Shown here: positions 17,438 to 25,728 of the stretch, in pieces
Numbering within the stretch: the first letter of the stretch is position 1
Layout: each line of letters begins with the position of its first letter
From: Acidithiobacillus ferridurans
Lineage (GTDB): Bacteria > Pseudomonadota > Gammaproteobacteria > Acidithiobacillales > Acidithiobacillaceae
DNA length: 64,000 nt
Direction of reading: 5' to 3'
Assembly: GCF_003966655.1 (NCBI RefSeq)
Contig: NZ_AP018795.1
Coordinates: 496,001 to 560,000, forward strand
The notes under the pieces: generated by a model
Database searches by the model: none
Seen by the model: the letters and a program-made list of their open reading frames with translations, nothing else
Told to the model about the DNA's origin: nothing
Made by a program: the position numbers and the translations under genes

Positions 17438-17875
17438 TCAGCAGCCGCCAAAACCATCAGCCGTCATCTTTGCTTCGAATGCCGCCAAAGCATCGGCACC
17501 CGTCTTCAGTTCACCGGCATCACCTGCAAAATCAGCGGGCGTCAGCTTGGCAATCCAGCCGCTTCCATAGGGATCCTTGTTGATGAGGCCCGGCTCTTTG
17601 GCCACATCGTCATTGCTCGACACCACCGTACCGCTGACGGGGCTCTTCAACGGGCCAACCCACTTGCCGGACTCCACCGTTGCTGCGGACTTGTCCTTCT
17701 TGATCTCCTTGCCAGCGCCCTTGGGTGTATAAGAAACGATCTGTCCAGCCAACGCACAGGCATAGGAGGTCATGCCGATGGTCACAGTGCCATCGTCTTC
17801 CTTGCGCAGCCACACGTTATTCTCGACGTTGTACAGCAGATCTTCGGGGATTTCACAGCCACGTACAGTTCCCAT
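17438..17875 (-). CDS. lbpA: lipoate-binding protein LbpA (GcvH-like), first copy
   Basis: A 145-residue GcvH-fold carrier. The lipoyl-lysine motif reads VESGKWVGPLKSPVSG, with ESGKW replacing the ESVKA-like motif of glycine cleavage H proteins, as in LbpA. It should carry sulfur bound to its lipoyl arm between sHdr subunits. The ATG at 17875 lies six bases after AGGAG; ATG 17878 is too close. The protein ends in Cys (GFGGC). No glycine-cleavage genes are nearby, which supports LbpA over GcvH. Confidence 0.92.
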   Translation of the reverse strand: MGTVRGCEIPEDLLYNVENNVWLRKEDDGTVTIGMTSYACALAGQIVSYTPKGAGKEIKKDKSAATVESGKWVGPLKSPVSGTVVSSNDDVAKEPGLINKDPYGSGWIAKLTPADFAGDAGELKTGADALAAFEAKMTADGFGGC

Positions 17876-17931
17876 CATTTTCTCCTTTGGTTTGCATTTC
17901 CAGTAAACAGACCCCGCTGCCAAGCAGGATT

Positions 17932-18330
17932 TTAAAAAAACAGCAGTCGGTCAACCGACAGAATCAGATCGGCTAGATCACCGGCGGACGCCACCGCGTC
18001 CACTTCATCGATCAGGTTGTCGGCCTCGATCTCATAGCCGGGAAGCGCCGGTCGACAGACCTGGATTTCCACTCCGGCATTTTTTGCGTCACGAATGAAG
18101 TCGATAATCCGCTTGCCGCCAGCCATCGCCGAAAGATTTTCCGCGACGCCCGTCTGCATCAGCCGGACCGCTTCCATCGTGCAAAAAATCTTAACCTCCG
18201 CATCCATGGAAGACAACAGGGCACCCAGATAAAACGGCGTCGCACAGCGATGCGCAGTGCTCGGCCCGCTGGTCATGACGATGACTACCGACTTTTCGCC
18301 CTGATCTTCCAGATAATGGTCGTCGCTCAT
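17932..18330 (-). CDS. DsrE-family protein between the two lbpA genes
   Basis: A 132-residue soluble DsrE/F-like protein. The fold is visible as VVIVMTSGPSTAHRC at the start, LSSMDAEVKIFCTMEAV in the middle and GVEIQVCRPALPGYEI toward the end. Cysteines at HRCATP, IFCTM and VCRP are candidate sulfur-binding sites. Its start overlaps the stop of the preceding lbpA (ATGA). DsrE proteins pass persulfide sulfur; here one may load or unload LbpA (inference). Confidence 0.82.
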   Translation of the reverse strand: MSDDHYLEDQGEKSVVIVMTSGPSTAHRCATPFYLGALLSSMDAEVKIFCTMEAVRLMQTGVAENLSAMAGGKRIIDFIRDAKNAGVEIQVCRPALPGYEIEADNLIDEVDAVASAGDLADLILSVDRLLFF

Positions 18331-18773
18331 CGCATTCCTCGCTCACAATGAATGTCATCACGCAGACAGCGCTGCCGGTACAACTCAAAGGCGGCGTCCC
18401 CAGTAGACAGCTTTTTGAGCGCAGCGTCCACCGAAGCCACCGGGCGTACCCGGGCGATCCAGGCTTCGTAGGGTTCGATATTGAGCAGATTGGGATCTTC
18501 CAGGACATCTTCGTTGGCCGATTCGATCACGCAATCGAAGACATTCGGAACCGGACCTGCCCATTTTCCGCTCTCGATAGTGGCAACCGGCTTACCCAGC
18601 GGACGACGTGTCCCTGGTCGGCGTACCCGGACATGCAGAATTTTTCCGGCAATCGACTGAGATATGTCGGTCATACCCACCGTAAGCGTGCCATCGCCTT
18701 CGCGTCGCACCCAGATCTGGCATTCCCGATCGTAATATAATTCGGCGCGGAATTCGCAACCGTTACATTCCAT
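18327..18773 (-). CDS. lbpA: lipoate-binding protein LbpA-like, second copy
   Basis: A 148-residue GcvH-like protein. The lipoyl-lysine motif TIESGKWAGPVPN is LbpA-like, but the protein differs strongly from the 17438-17875 copy elsewhere and carries an N-terminal CxxC (MECNGCEF) and several C-terminal Cys and Arg residues. It follows a GGGGAAGG ribosome site 68 bp after hdrB2, with a terminator between. Two divergent LbpA proteins separated by a DsrE gene suggest distinct carriers or partners. Confidence 0.88.
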   Translation of the reverse strand: MECNGCEFRAELYYDRECQIWVRREGDGTLTVGMTDISQSIAGKILHVRVRRPGTRRPLGKPVATIESGKWAGPVPNVFDCVIESANEDVLEDPNLLNIEPYEAWIARVRPVASVDAALKKLSTGDAAFELYRQRCLRDDIHCERGMR

Positions 18774-18800
18774 GGCCTTCCCCTGGTGTCAGCGACAGGT

Positions 18801-18829
18801 AAAAAAAAGCGCCCCGCAAAGGGGCGCTT
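18801..18829 (-). terminator. strong terminator between hdrB2 and the lbpA genes
   Basis: On the minus strand a 9-bp stem AAGCGCCCC/GGGGCGCTT with a five-base loop is followed by a run of T residues (18801-18808). It lies 12 bp after the hdrB2 stop and only 28 bp before the lbpA start, so it should separate or attenuate transcription between the hdr genes and the lbpA-lipS-lipT genes. Confidence 0.9.
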
Positions 18830-18841
18830 CCCCATACCATT

Positions 18842-19753
18842 TCAGATAATGCCCTTGGCGGCAAGAAGATCCATCGAGTCGCTGACATTGTCGGGAATGC
18901 CGACCTTGCGCGCAGACAGACCCATGGCCAAACCGAGCAACTGGGTGAAATAAATCACCTTGACACTCGACTTGATGCCGAACTCCGTCTCCGCACGGAT
19001 CTGATGCATTTCCAGACCGGAATGGCAGGTAGGACATTCGGTGGCGATCACTTCCGCACCGGCATCTTCCGCCGCCTGGAGGATATTCAGCACCAACTGG
19101 GTGGAAGTATCCGAATCCGACAACGTATGCGCCCCACCACAACATGCCGTCTTCAAGGGGAAATCCACGCTCACGGCACCGGCCGCTGCGAGCAGGTCAT
19201 CCATGAAATGCGGCGCATAGCTCGATTCCGAACCGGGACCCTGATCTTTTTCCGGAAAAATCTGCCGGGGACGGGTGTACATGCAACCGTAGTAGTTGGC
19301 GATCTTCAGACCGTTGAGACTCTTTTTGACCTTGCTTTTGATACCATCGACGCCCACTTCCTCCATGAACCATTCCAGCGCGTGCAGGCTGCGCACGTCG
19401 CCTTCATAAACAGGGTCACCCGACTTGTTGGCAAGTTCCTGCACCGTCTTCATGGTTTCTTCTGAAGTAGCACATTCATATTCGGTCTGCTTCAGATTAC
19501 GATAGCAGCCGTTACAAGGCGCCATCACCGTATCACAGCCCTGCAGCTTACTGGCGATGGCCAGATTCCGCGCCGACATATAGGTCTGCAACATGGGATG
19601 AATGTTCTTTACCTCCATCGCACCACAGCAGTTGTAGTCCTCGAGGTTTTCCATCTCCAGACCGAGTTCCTTCACCAGAACGCGGGTGGACTTGTCATAG
19701 GGTCCGCCGGAACCTTCCAGCGCACAGCCCGGATAATATGCAACCTTAGCCAT
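18842..19753 (-). CDS. hdrB2: sHdr subunit HdrB2
   Basis: A 303-residue HdrB-like protein with two CCG domains: PGC, NCCGA and PCNGCY in the first half, and YGC, ACCGG and ECPTCH in the second. This CX(n)CCGX(n)CX2C pattern binds noncubane [4Fe-4S] clusters in HdrB. It should form part of the cytoplasmic sHdr complex that oxidises carrier-bound sulfur to sulfite. The start overlaps the hdrC2 stop by 8 bp and has GGAGG eight bases upstream. A terminator follows. The name comes from gene order C1-B1-A-hyp-C2-B2. Confidence 0.93.
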   Translation of the reverse strand: MAKVAYYPGCALEGSGGPYDKSTRVLVKELGLEMENLEDYNCCGAMEVKNIHPMLQTYMSARNLAIASKLQGCDTVMAPCNGCYRNLKQTEYECATSEETMKTVQELANKSGDPVYEGDVRSLHALEWFMEEVGVDGIKSKVKKSLNGLKIANYYGCMYTRPRQIFPEKDQGPGSESSYAPHFMDDLLAAAGAVSVDFPLKTACCGGAHTLSDSDTSTQLVLNILQAAEDAGAEVIATECPTCHSGLEMHQIRAETEFGIKSSVKVIYFTQLLGLAMGLSARKVGIPDNVSDSMDLLAAKGII

Positions 19754-20465
19754 GATGAGCGGCCTCCTTCTGTGCCTTCACGTATTCAGCGAGGACTTCA
19801 CCGGTTTTACCCCAGGATTTGGTCTTGGGACGAAACACCACATTCATACCCATTTTGCTCAACTGACCCAAGGGCATGTGCTTGGTCAGGCGTTTGCCAA
19901 ACTCCACGATCCAGGCCTGGACCAAGGGTTGCCCGCTGCGCTTGAAGAATCCCACCATGACTTCGGTATCTTCGATACGCCCGAATTCGATGCACTCATG
20001 GGTGAATTCCTCATCAAAATGCGTCGAAGGCGTTTTCGGGGTCAGGCCGTTCTCTTCCAGCCAATGCGCCGTCGCCTTCATCACCCCCTCAGGACGGACA
20101 TCCTTGGGACAGATATTGGTGCACTTGTTACACGAAACACACTGCCAGATGATGTCTTTATCCTTCATCAACTCGGCCTTCAGGCCCAAACGAATCAGAT
20201 AAATCCAGTAACGCGGGTTAAAATCCACATTCTGCGCATACATGGTGCAGGAATTCGTGCAGGAGCCGCACTGCCAGCAACGGTGCACGTTCTCGCCACC
20301 GTTGTAACTCTGGATGATCTCTTCAAAATGCTCTTCGTAGTCCGTCAGCGTGCGGGGGGTAATCATGGTGTTCCAGGAACCTGAAACGTCCACCCCGTCT
20401 ATTACCAGGTGATCGTGCTGCAAAATCCGATCGGGATCGATCAGTGTTTTTTCATGAATAGCCAT
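19746..20465 (-). CDS. hdrC2: sHdr iron-sulfur subunit HdrC2
   Basis: A 239-residue ferredoxin-like electron carrier with two CX2CX2CX3C motifs, CWQCGSCTNSC (about residues 63-73) and CVSCNKCTNIC (about 109-119), each expected to bind a [4Fe-4S] cluster. A C-terminal extension of about 110 residues lies beyond the clusters. AGGAG precedes the ATG. It overlaps hdrB2 by 8 bp, which fits a tight HdrC2-HdrB2 unit. Confidence 0.93.
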   Translation of the reverse strand: MAIHEKTLIDPDRILQHDHLVIDGVDVSGSWNTMITPRTLTDYEEHFEEIIQSYNGGENVHRCWQCGSCTNSCTMYAQNVDFNPRYWIYLIRLGLKAELMKDKDIIWQCVSCNKCTNICPKDVRPEGVMKATAHWLEENGLTPKTPSTHFDEEFTHECIEFGRIEDTEVMVGFFKRSGQPLVQAWIVEFGKRLTKHMPLGQLSKMGMNVVFRPKTKSWGKTGEVLAEYVKAQKEAAHHG

Positions 20466-20488
20466 AGCCGCTCCTATACCCTAATTCA

Positions 20489-21346
20489 TCAATGAATGGC
20501 GTCTCTCTTGATGCGAGATCCACCCATCCGCCGGTGTACTTCTACGCCCAGCAATTTACGGATTTGTTCCGTAAAGTCTGTTTGGCCACCAAAATCCGAA
20601 CGCAAAAAGCCTTCTGCCATAGCGCGCACATATTGTGAATACTGGTAGGCCAGGATGATATCGACCATATATGGCACATCACGATACACCCCCAGTTCCA
20701 GCAGCGCTTCCCGCATCCACTGGCGCAGACCCTCGAACATTTCGGGACTTTCTCCGAAAGGGAAAGCCGTCAGGTAGTCACCCCCGCGGATGAATTCCCG
20801 CACCGCGCCTGAGGTGGTACCCTGATCCCAGACCCAGCGCGTCATCAGCGGATAGCGTTCGGGATCACTGAAGTGCAGAACCTCAGCCCCCATGTCCCTG
20901 ATAACGCGTTTTGCCTTTCCTGTAGCAGGCAAAGCCTCTTCAAAACGCGTCATACGCTGCGTCAGATCACCATGGCCCTCCAGCAAATCGCGCATCATTT
21001 CACCTACCCGCGCAACACCCTGCTCCTCTATGACGGGCCAGATCTTGCGTCTCGCAGTAAACATCTGCTCCACGAGATGCGCCATCTGTGCTTCCGTCAA
21101 TGGTCGTTTGTCCTCCAGCAGGAGGCGACGAAAACTCGCCGTCTTCTCTGTCAGGCTACCGACCAGGTTTGCAAGACCCTGCTGTCCCTCGAACGCCTCT
21201 TCAAGCTCATAAAAGGATCTGTTGAGCAGCGCCTTATCGAGATCAATCGGCAGCGCGGCGGGAACGATATGTTCGCCGTTCCCGCTGTGGTAGATATCAG
21301 CTGGCAATTTTCTGCTGTCCGTAGAGATCGGCCACCGCACGCGCAC
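20489..21346 (-). CDS. conserved sHdr-locus protein of unknown function (hyp)
   Basis: A protein of up to 285 residues between hdrA and hdrC2, the position always held by the uncharacterised hyp gene in sHdr loci. It is soluble and helix-rich, with no cysteine motif and no known domain I can name. The start is unclear: GTG 21346 overlaps hdrA by 50 bp, while a TTG at 21307 would overlap it by 11 bp and begin LPADIYHSG. The first clear ATG lies far inside. The interval given is therefore the longest choice. Confidence 0.8.
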   Translation of the reverse strand: MRVRWPISTDSRKLPADIYHSGNGEHIVPAALPIDLDKALLNRSFYELEEAFEGQQGLANLVGSLTEKTASFRRLLLEDKRPLTEAQMAHLVEQMFTARRKIWPVIEEQGVARVGEMMRDLLEGHGDLTQRMTRFEEALPATGKAKRVIRDMGAEVLHFSDPERYPLMTRWVWDQGTTSGAVREFIRGGDYLTAFPFGESPEMFEGLRQWMREALLELGVYRDVPYMVDIILAYQYSQYVRAMAEGFLRSDFGGQTDFTEQIRKLLGVEVHRRMGGSRIKRDAIH

Positions 21347-22352
21347 CAGCAGACTGCCCTTGCGCTATGGAAGAATCGATATCATCCGGGCCGGTCGCCG
21401 CACCACACACGTAAATCCCCTTACGGGTCGTACCCTGGCTGTTGGTGTATTGTTCCGCGCGATCGATAAATCCGTGTTTTTCCAGACCAATACCAAAAGT
21501 CCTGGCAATTTCCGGGTTCAATGCATTGGGGTCCATACCGATGGCGTGAACGACGATATCCATGGGAATCACAATAGGACGCTTGACCAGGGTATCCTCA
21601 CCCTTGACCAGCAAACGACCGTCAGGCGACTTGGTGACCTCGGCGATACGCGCCTTGACGAACTTGGTTTTAAACTCTTCCTGACTCTTCCAGTAGAATT
21701 TGTCTTCGTAAAGGCCAAAGGTACGGATGTCCATGTAATAAATGAACACATCGGTACTCGGAGAAATTTCCTTGATCTCCATGGCAAGGTTGGTGGAAAC
21801 GGTGCAGCAGATCTTGGAGCACCATTCACGACCAATCTGACGGTCACGTGAACCGACGCAAAGCAGGATGGCCACGCGCTCTGGAACCCTGCCGTCCGAA
21901 GGACAACGAATCTGCCCCGCCGCCACCATCTGCTCCATCTGCGTGGTGGTCAGGACGTCCTCGTAGGTACCGAAGCCCCATTCCGGCTTGTTGATGGAGT
22001 CGAAATGGGTGAATCCGGTACCCAGTATGATGGCACCCGCTTCCACCTTGTCGCCGTTGCTCAGGGTGGCCGTAAAGTTACCGGCCTCACCCGCTACCTG
22101 GGTGACCTTGGCTGACTTGTGGATGCTGATGTTGCCGTCGCCTTCCACACGGCTGACCATGCGGCCAATGGCATCTTTGGCCCATTCGCCAGAAGGTACC
22201 AGCTTGGCGTAACCGGAGATGATGGGCGCCCCACCGAGAATATCTTCCTTCTCGACGATGACGGCCTTCTTCCCCATGGAGGCTATGGTGGCGGCTGCCG
22301 ACAAGCCTGCTGGACCTGCACCTACGACTAACACTGTATCTTGTGCACTCAC
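21297..22352 (-). CDS. hdrA: sHdr flavoprotein subunit HdrA
   Basis: A 351-residue HdrA-like flavoprotein. The FAD dinucleotide motif VVGAGPAGLSAAA is at residues 9-21, and a cysteine group LLCVGSRD...CSKICC (about 165-182) is placed to hold an Fe-S cluster. A C-terminal GIYVCGAATGPDD segment completes the FAD fold. It is the central electron-transfer subunit of the cytoplasmic sHdr complex. The GTG start has AAGGAG eight bases upstream and lies 12 bp after hdrB1. It is far shorter than methanogen HdrA and lacks its ferredoxin domains, as expected for sHdr. Confidence 0.93.
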   Translation of the reverse strand: MSAQDTVLVVGAGPAGLSAAATIASMGKKAVIVEKEDILGGAPIISGYAKLVPSGEWAKDAIGRMVSRVEGDGNISIHKSAKVTQVAGEAGNFTATLSNGDKVEAGAIILGTGFTHFDSINKPEWGFGTYEDVLTTTQMEQMVAAGQIRCPSDGRVPERVAILLCVGSRDRQIGREWCSKICCTVSTNLAMEIKEISPSTDVFIYYMDIRTFGLYEDKFYWKSQEEFKTKFVKARIAEVTKSPDGRLLVKGEDTLVKRPIVIPMDIVVHAIGMDPNALNPEIARTFGIGLEKHGFIDRAEQYTNSQGTTRKGIYVCGAATGPDDIDSSIAQGQSAGARAVADLYGQQKIAS

Positions 22353-22364
22353 TGAACTTTCTCC

Positions 22365-23708
22365 TTAAGCGCCCGCTTTCATATTGATGTTTTGATTGGT
22401 GGCCAGTTCGGGGTTGTAGAGGTATTCCACGTTACCCTGTTCCACCTGCTTGAGATAATCCTGGAAGTCGGCCTTGGCCTTGTCCCAACTGATGCCCATC
22501 TTCTCCACCAGGTCTTCACAGGGCGAAGCATGCCACTGCAACTGCACGATCTTGAAGGGATCGGCGCCGCAGGCCAGGGCCGCGAGCTGCACGTCGGCGA
22601 CAATGGGAATGCTGTAGTTCATGTCGTGGGCCTTGCCGATCCACTGGTTCTTGTCCATGGTGGTGATACAACCAGTATCGATGCCGACCATGACATCGGC
22701 GTTGGCTTCTTCCCGGGCGACCTTGATCTTGCGATTCATCGTAAAACTGCGGGTGAACTCGCGTTCGGAAATGATGTGCCGAAAACCGAAGCCGCAGCAG
22801 TCGTACCAGGTGGAGTAGTCGATGACCTGGGCGCCCAGGGCCTGGGCGACGGAGGTGCCGACGGCGGTACGATTACCGCCGAGCACCGTGTTGTCGTACA
22901 CGGCGTCTTCCGCCACCATCTTGTAATAGTGGCAGGCGGCATGGTTGGTGACCCGGATGTTGCTCATGTCGATGGTCTGCAACTCGCTGGCGATACGGTG
23001 GCGCATGACGTGCAGCCATTCGCTGTAGTGGACCACCTCCTCGGGGATGACGATCTTGCCGTCCACCAGGCGTCCCAGCTTGCCGAGGATCTTCTTGACC
23101 TTCTCCCGCAGTTCGGCGGACTCGATGAGGTATTTGCGGATCTCCTTGTAGTTGCCGAAGGAGGTGCCGCAGTGCACCAGAGGGTAGAAGTGGCCATTCT
23201 CGAAGCCATGCTGCTTGCCGGAGACGTAGGCCTGATGGAAGTTGCGCAGGAAGACGGCGGCCAGGGACTCCACGTTGCCGATGCCGGAGCCATGGTAGTT
23301 CCAGGCGGTGCAGGAAGTCTGGTCGGTCTCGTCCAGATAGTCCATGCCGAACTTGTTCATAAACCAGAGGATACTGGTGGGATAGCCGGGTATGTTGCCG
23401 CACTGCCCGCAACTCTTGTGATGCCAGAATTGATTCGTAGGAATCCGCTTTTTCCAGCCATACAGAGTATCCACTTCAACGGGCTTGTGCTGGTCGGTAA
23501 GGCGGTGGACGATGATTTCGCCTTCCTTCTCCAACTGCCACATGTGATCACGGACGTCATCCATCCGCTCGCCCAGATCCATCGTACGCCGGTCGACATG
23601 GCTGCGCACCCAGGCCGTTGCCGCTTCGGCTTCGTTCGCCGAAAGATTCGTGTCCTGAAAGAAGGCGCCGTGACCCGCCACGCCTTGCTGTGTGCTGTTG
23701 TCGCTCAT
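22365..23708 (-). CDS. hdrB1: sHdr subunit HdrB1
   Basis: A 447-residue HdrB-like protein. Cysteine groups include SCGQCG, TSCTAW, VHCGTS, HAACHYY, WYDCCGFGF and TGCIT; the last three make a CCG-type cluster site in the C-terminal half, while the N-terminal half lacks a standard CCG. It works with HdrC1 and HdrA in the cytoplasmic sHdr complex. ATG 23708 follows GGAGACC and lies 10 bp after hdrC1. A nearly identical stand-alone copy is at 49376-50728. Confidence 0.92.
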   Translation of the reverse strand: MSDNSTQQGVAGHGAFFQDTNLSANEAEAATAWVRSHVDRRTMDLGERMDDVRDHMWQLEKEGEIIVHRLTDQHKPVEVDTLYGWKKRIPTNQFWHHKSCGQCGNIPGYPTSILWFMNKFGMDYLDETDQTSCTAWNYHGSGIGNVESLAAVFLRNFHQAYVSGKQHGFENGHFYPLVHCGTSFGNYKEIRKYLIESAELREKVKKILGKLGRLVDGKIVIPEEVVHYSEWLHVMRHRIASELQTIDMSNIRVTNHAACHYYKMVAEDAVYDNTVLGGNRTAVGTSVAQALGAQVIDYSTWYDCCGFGFRHIISEREFTRSFTMNRKIKVAREEANADVMVGIDTGCITTMDKNQWIGKAHDMNYSIPIVADVQLAALACGADPFKIVQLQWHASPCEDLVEKMGISWDKAKADFQDYLKQVEQGNVEYLYNPELATNQNINMKAGA

Positions 23709-23718
23709 GATGGTCTCC

Positions 23719-24405
23719 TCAGTCCTTGTCGTTCTGGCTCTCGAGCCAGTCTTCATAGTCTTCACGTTTCTCGTCAATGAAGTCCTCAATGACGTCGAAA
23801 AGGTTTTCATCCATGGTTTCCAATGACTTCAGCACGCCCGTCATTTCCCAGATGGTGTACATCTCGACGGAGGTTTTTAGCGACACTTCCCACGCCGTTT
23901 CCACGGTTTGCAAGGTGCGCACCGGAATGGCTTTACGCAGTATGCGCAAGTCGCCTTCCACCTTCTGAATATTGGGACCCCAGTCGGGGAAGTGATCGGG
24001 CTGGATCATGTCGGGGGACAACTGATTGCCCGTGGTGATCAGCTTGAGCATGACGCGCCCGAAAGGTCGCAACACATCTTTGGCCGACTGCATGCCATGG
24101 CGGATGGACACTTCGCGCATGATCATGACCAGCCCACCGGGAGAATTCTTGAAAGGACAGCGTGCGGCACAGGTCATACACTGCGCACAGGCCCAGATTT
24201 TCTCCTGCATCGCGTCGTAGATCTGCTCGACATTTTCGGTCCACAACAACTGTACAATCTCGCGCGGGCTATAGTCATAGAACTGCGCAGACGGGCAGGT
24301 GGCCGTGCAGATGCCACAATTCAAACATCCATTGAGTTCGTGGTCATAACGAAAATCCGCACGGATTTCGTCGAACATCTCCCTCATTTCAGCGTAAGTC
24401 GCCAT
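23719..24405 (-). CDS. hdrC1: sHdr iron-sulfur subunit HdrC1
   Basis: A 228-residue protein with two cluster motifs, CLNCGICTATC (about residues 27-37) and CAQCMTCAARC (about 73-83), each for a [4Fe-4S] cluster. The C terminus is strongly acidic (DEKREDYEDWLESQNDKD). GAGGAG precedes the ATG. It starts the core hdr genes, 65 bp after the dsrE gene and 10 bp before hdrB1. Confidence 0.93.
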   Translation of the reverse strand: MATYAEMREMFDEIRADFRYDHELNGCLNCGICTATCPSAQFYDYSPREIVQLLWTENVEQIYDAMQEKIWACAQCMTCAARCPFKNSPGGLVMIMREVSIRHGMQSAKDVLRPFGRVMLKLITTGNQLSPDMIQPDHFPDWGPNIQKVEGDLRILRKAIPVRTLQTVETAWEVSLKTSVEMYTIWEMTGVLKSLETMDENLFDVIEDFIDEKREDYEDWLESQNDKD

Positions 24406-24470
24406 TTACTCGCTCCTCGCTAGCAATAAATACGTCGTACCTGTTGACACCCGCAGTGCAGCCCGACAGT

Positions 24471-24941
24471 TCACATGAAGAGCGTGATATCAGACTCTCC
24501 GGCGAACTCAAAGAACGAGGCAGCACCACCGAGTTCAATGCCGTCAATGAAATCCGCGGTGTCAAACTCGAAAAGATCAACGGTCATCTGGCAGGCGATC
24601 ATCCGTACTTCTGCTTCAACACAGAGCTCACGAAGTTCTTCCAGACTGGCTACACCCTTTGCCTTCATTTTGCTCTTCATCATGGAGGTAGCCATCCCTT
24701 CCATGCCGGGGAGCACCATCATCAGTGTCGGCATTGGTATCGGCATGGGCATTGCGGGATTCCCGAGCGGACTCACGCGCAGATGGCTCAAATCCTTCTT
24801 CAACAACTGCAGGCCGTAGAAGGTGAAAAATATTTCAACCCCATAGCCGAGCGCCGCTGCGGTAGATGCCAGGATGAAGGGCGGATAACCCCAATCCAGC
24901 GTGCCTTTCGTAGCGATAATCGCCAATTTTTTCTCGTCCAT
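24471..24941 (-). CDS. DsrE-family sulfur carrier (DsrE2/DsrE3 type) of the sHdr locus
   Basis: A 156-residue DsrE-like protein with the start LAIIATKGTLDWGYPPFIL and a methionine/proline-rich loop NPAMPMPIPMPTLMM near residue 65, which I associate with the DsrE2 group. Cysteines in RELCVEA and MIACQM are candidate persulfide sites. It lies between tusA and hdrC1, the usual rhd-tusA-dsrE order for moving sulfane sulfur to sHdr. I am sure of the superfamily, less so of the subgroup. Confidence 0.85.
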   Translation of the reverse strand: MDEKKLAIIATKGTLDWGYPPFILASTAAALGYGVEIFFTFYGLQLLKKDLSHLRVSPLGNPAMPMPIPMPTLMMVLPGMEGMATSMMKSKMKAKGVASLEELRELCVEAEVRMIACQMTVDLFEFDTADFIDGIELGGAASFFEFAGESDITLFM

Positions 24942-24984
24942 TATTTATTACTCCCGGTCGGGCTCGCAGCCCGGCTGTGATAAA

Positions 24985-25215
24985 TTAAGCCTTCTGGATG
25001 AAGAAGATGAACTCCCCAGCAGCTTCCGCCTGTTCCAACAGGGGATTCTTGGTCTGCTTGGCGAACGCTTCAAAATCCTTCACCGCGCCAGGGTCGGTGG
25101 CGACGACCTTCAGGACCTGGCCAGCGGTCAATTCCCCAAGCGCCTTCTTGGTGCGGAGAATCGGCAGCGGGCAATTCAGTCCGCGCGCGTCGAGTACTTT
25201 GTCTTCTTGTACCAT
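24985..25215 (-). CDS. tusA: TusA sulfur-carrier protein
   Basis: A 76-residue TusA with the signature LDARGLNCPLPILRTKKAL; the cysteine of CPLP (residue 15) carries the persulfide. It accepts sulfur from rhodanese or DsrE and delivers it to the sHdr/LbpA system. GGAGG precedes the start. It is the first gene after a likely promoter inside the rhodanese gene. Confidence 0.95.
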   Translation of the reverse strand: MVQEDKVLDARGLNCPLPILRTKKALGELTAGQVLKVVATDPGAVKDFEAFAKQTKNPLLEQAEAAGEFIFFIQKA

Positions 25216-25321
25216 GGGTTAACCTCCTCGGTTATGATGTCTGAAAAACTACCTGCAAGACTCTATCAGGAAAAGTATGAACAGCAAGGCAAATATTTTG
25301 ATTTGATGATTAAGCACCCCT

Positions 25322-25350
25322 ATTTTAGAGTATCCTTATCAACTGGACAA
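25322..25350 (-). promoter_or_regulatory. sigma-70-type promoter for the tusA-dsrE-hdr operon
   Basis: Read on the minus strand, TTGTCC (25345-25350) and TAAAAT (25322-25327) are separated by exactly 17 bp, matching TTGACA and TATAAT at 4/6 and 5/6. The -35 and spacer lie in the last codons of the rhodanese gene, and a start near 25315 would leave a leader of about 100 nt before tusA. Confidence 0.5.
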
Positions 25351-25668
25351 CTGGACCAAGGGGAATCCCCGGTTGACCCAGGCGGAGATTCCGCCACGCA
25401 AATTAAGCACTTGGCCGAAGCCTTGGGACGCCGCGAAAGCCGCCGCCTGCGCCGAACGCCCGCCGCTCAGGCAGTAAAAAACGAGCGGTTGCGATTTATC
25501 CATCTGCTGCACGGACATGGGAAGCAGGTGCAGCGGCAGGTGCCTGGCACCATCGATGACGCCCCGCGCCACTTCGCCGGGCGAGCGCACGTCAATCAGC
25601 GTAAACGCCTCCCCCCGTTCTCGTAAGGCATTGAGCTGATCCGCAGTGATTTCCTGAAATCCGTACAT
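25339..25668 (-). CDS. single-domain rhodanese
   Basis: A 109-residue rhodanese with TLIDVRSPGEVARG at the front and an active-site loop FYCLSGGRSAQAA, whose cysteine (near residue 66) would carry the persulfide. It is cytoplasmic, with no signal peptide. It heads the rhd-tusA-dsrE-hdr series and should feed sulfane sulfur to TusA. The gap of 123 bp to tusA and the promoter in its 3' end suggest it can be expressed apart from the hdr genes. Confidence 0.93.
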   Translation of the reverse strand: MYGFQEITADQLNALRERGEAFTLIDVRSPGEVARGVIDGARHLPLHLLPMSVQQMDKSQPLVFYCLSGGRSAQAAAFAASQGFGQVLNLRGGISAWVNRGFPLVQLSS

Positions 25669-25728
25669 GTGCCACTCGCTTGCATGAAAGAAAATTGACC
25701 GGGGATTTTACACGAAACGCCCGGCAGG

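Noticed and set aside
17438-17875. Glycine cleavage H protein
   Set aside because: The lipoyl motif is ESGKW, LbpA-like, and the neighbours are hdr and lipoylation genes rather than gcvT/gcvP.
22392-23780. Plus-strand open frame of about 462 codons, with an equivalent minus-strand frame at 49280-50698
   Set aside because: Both are exact antisense shadows of hdrB1 and its copy; they are alike only because the coding strands are alike.
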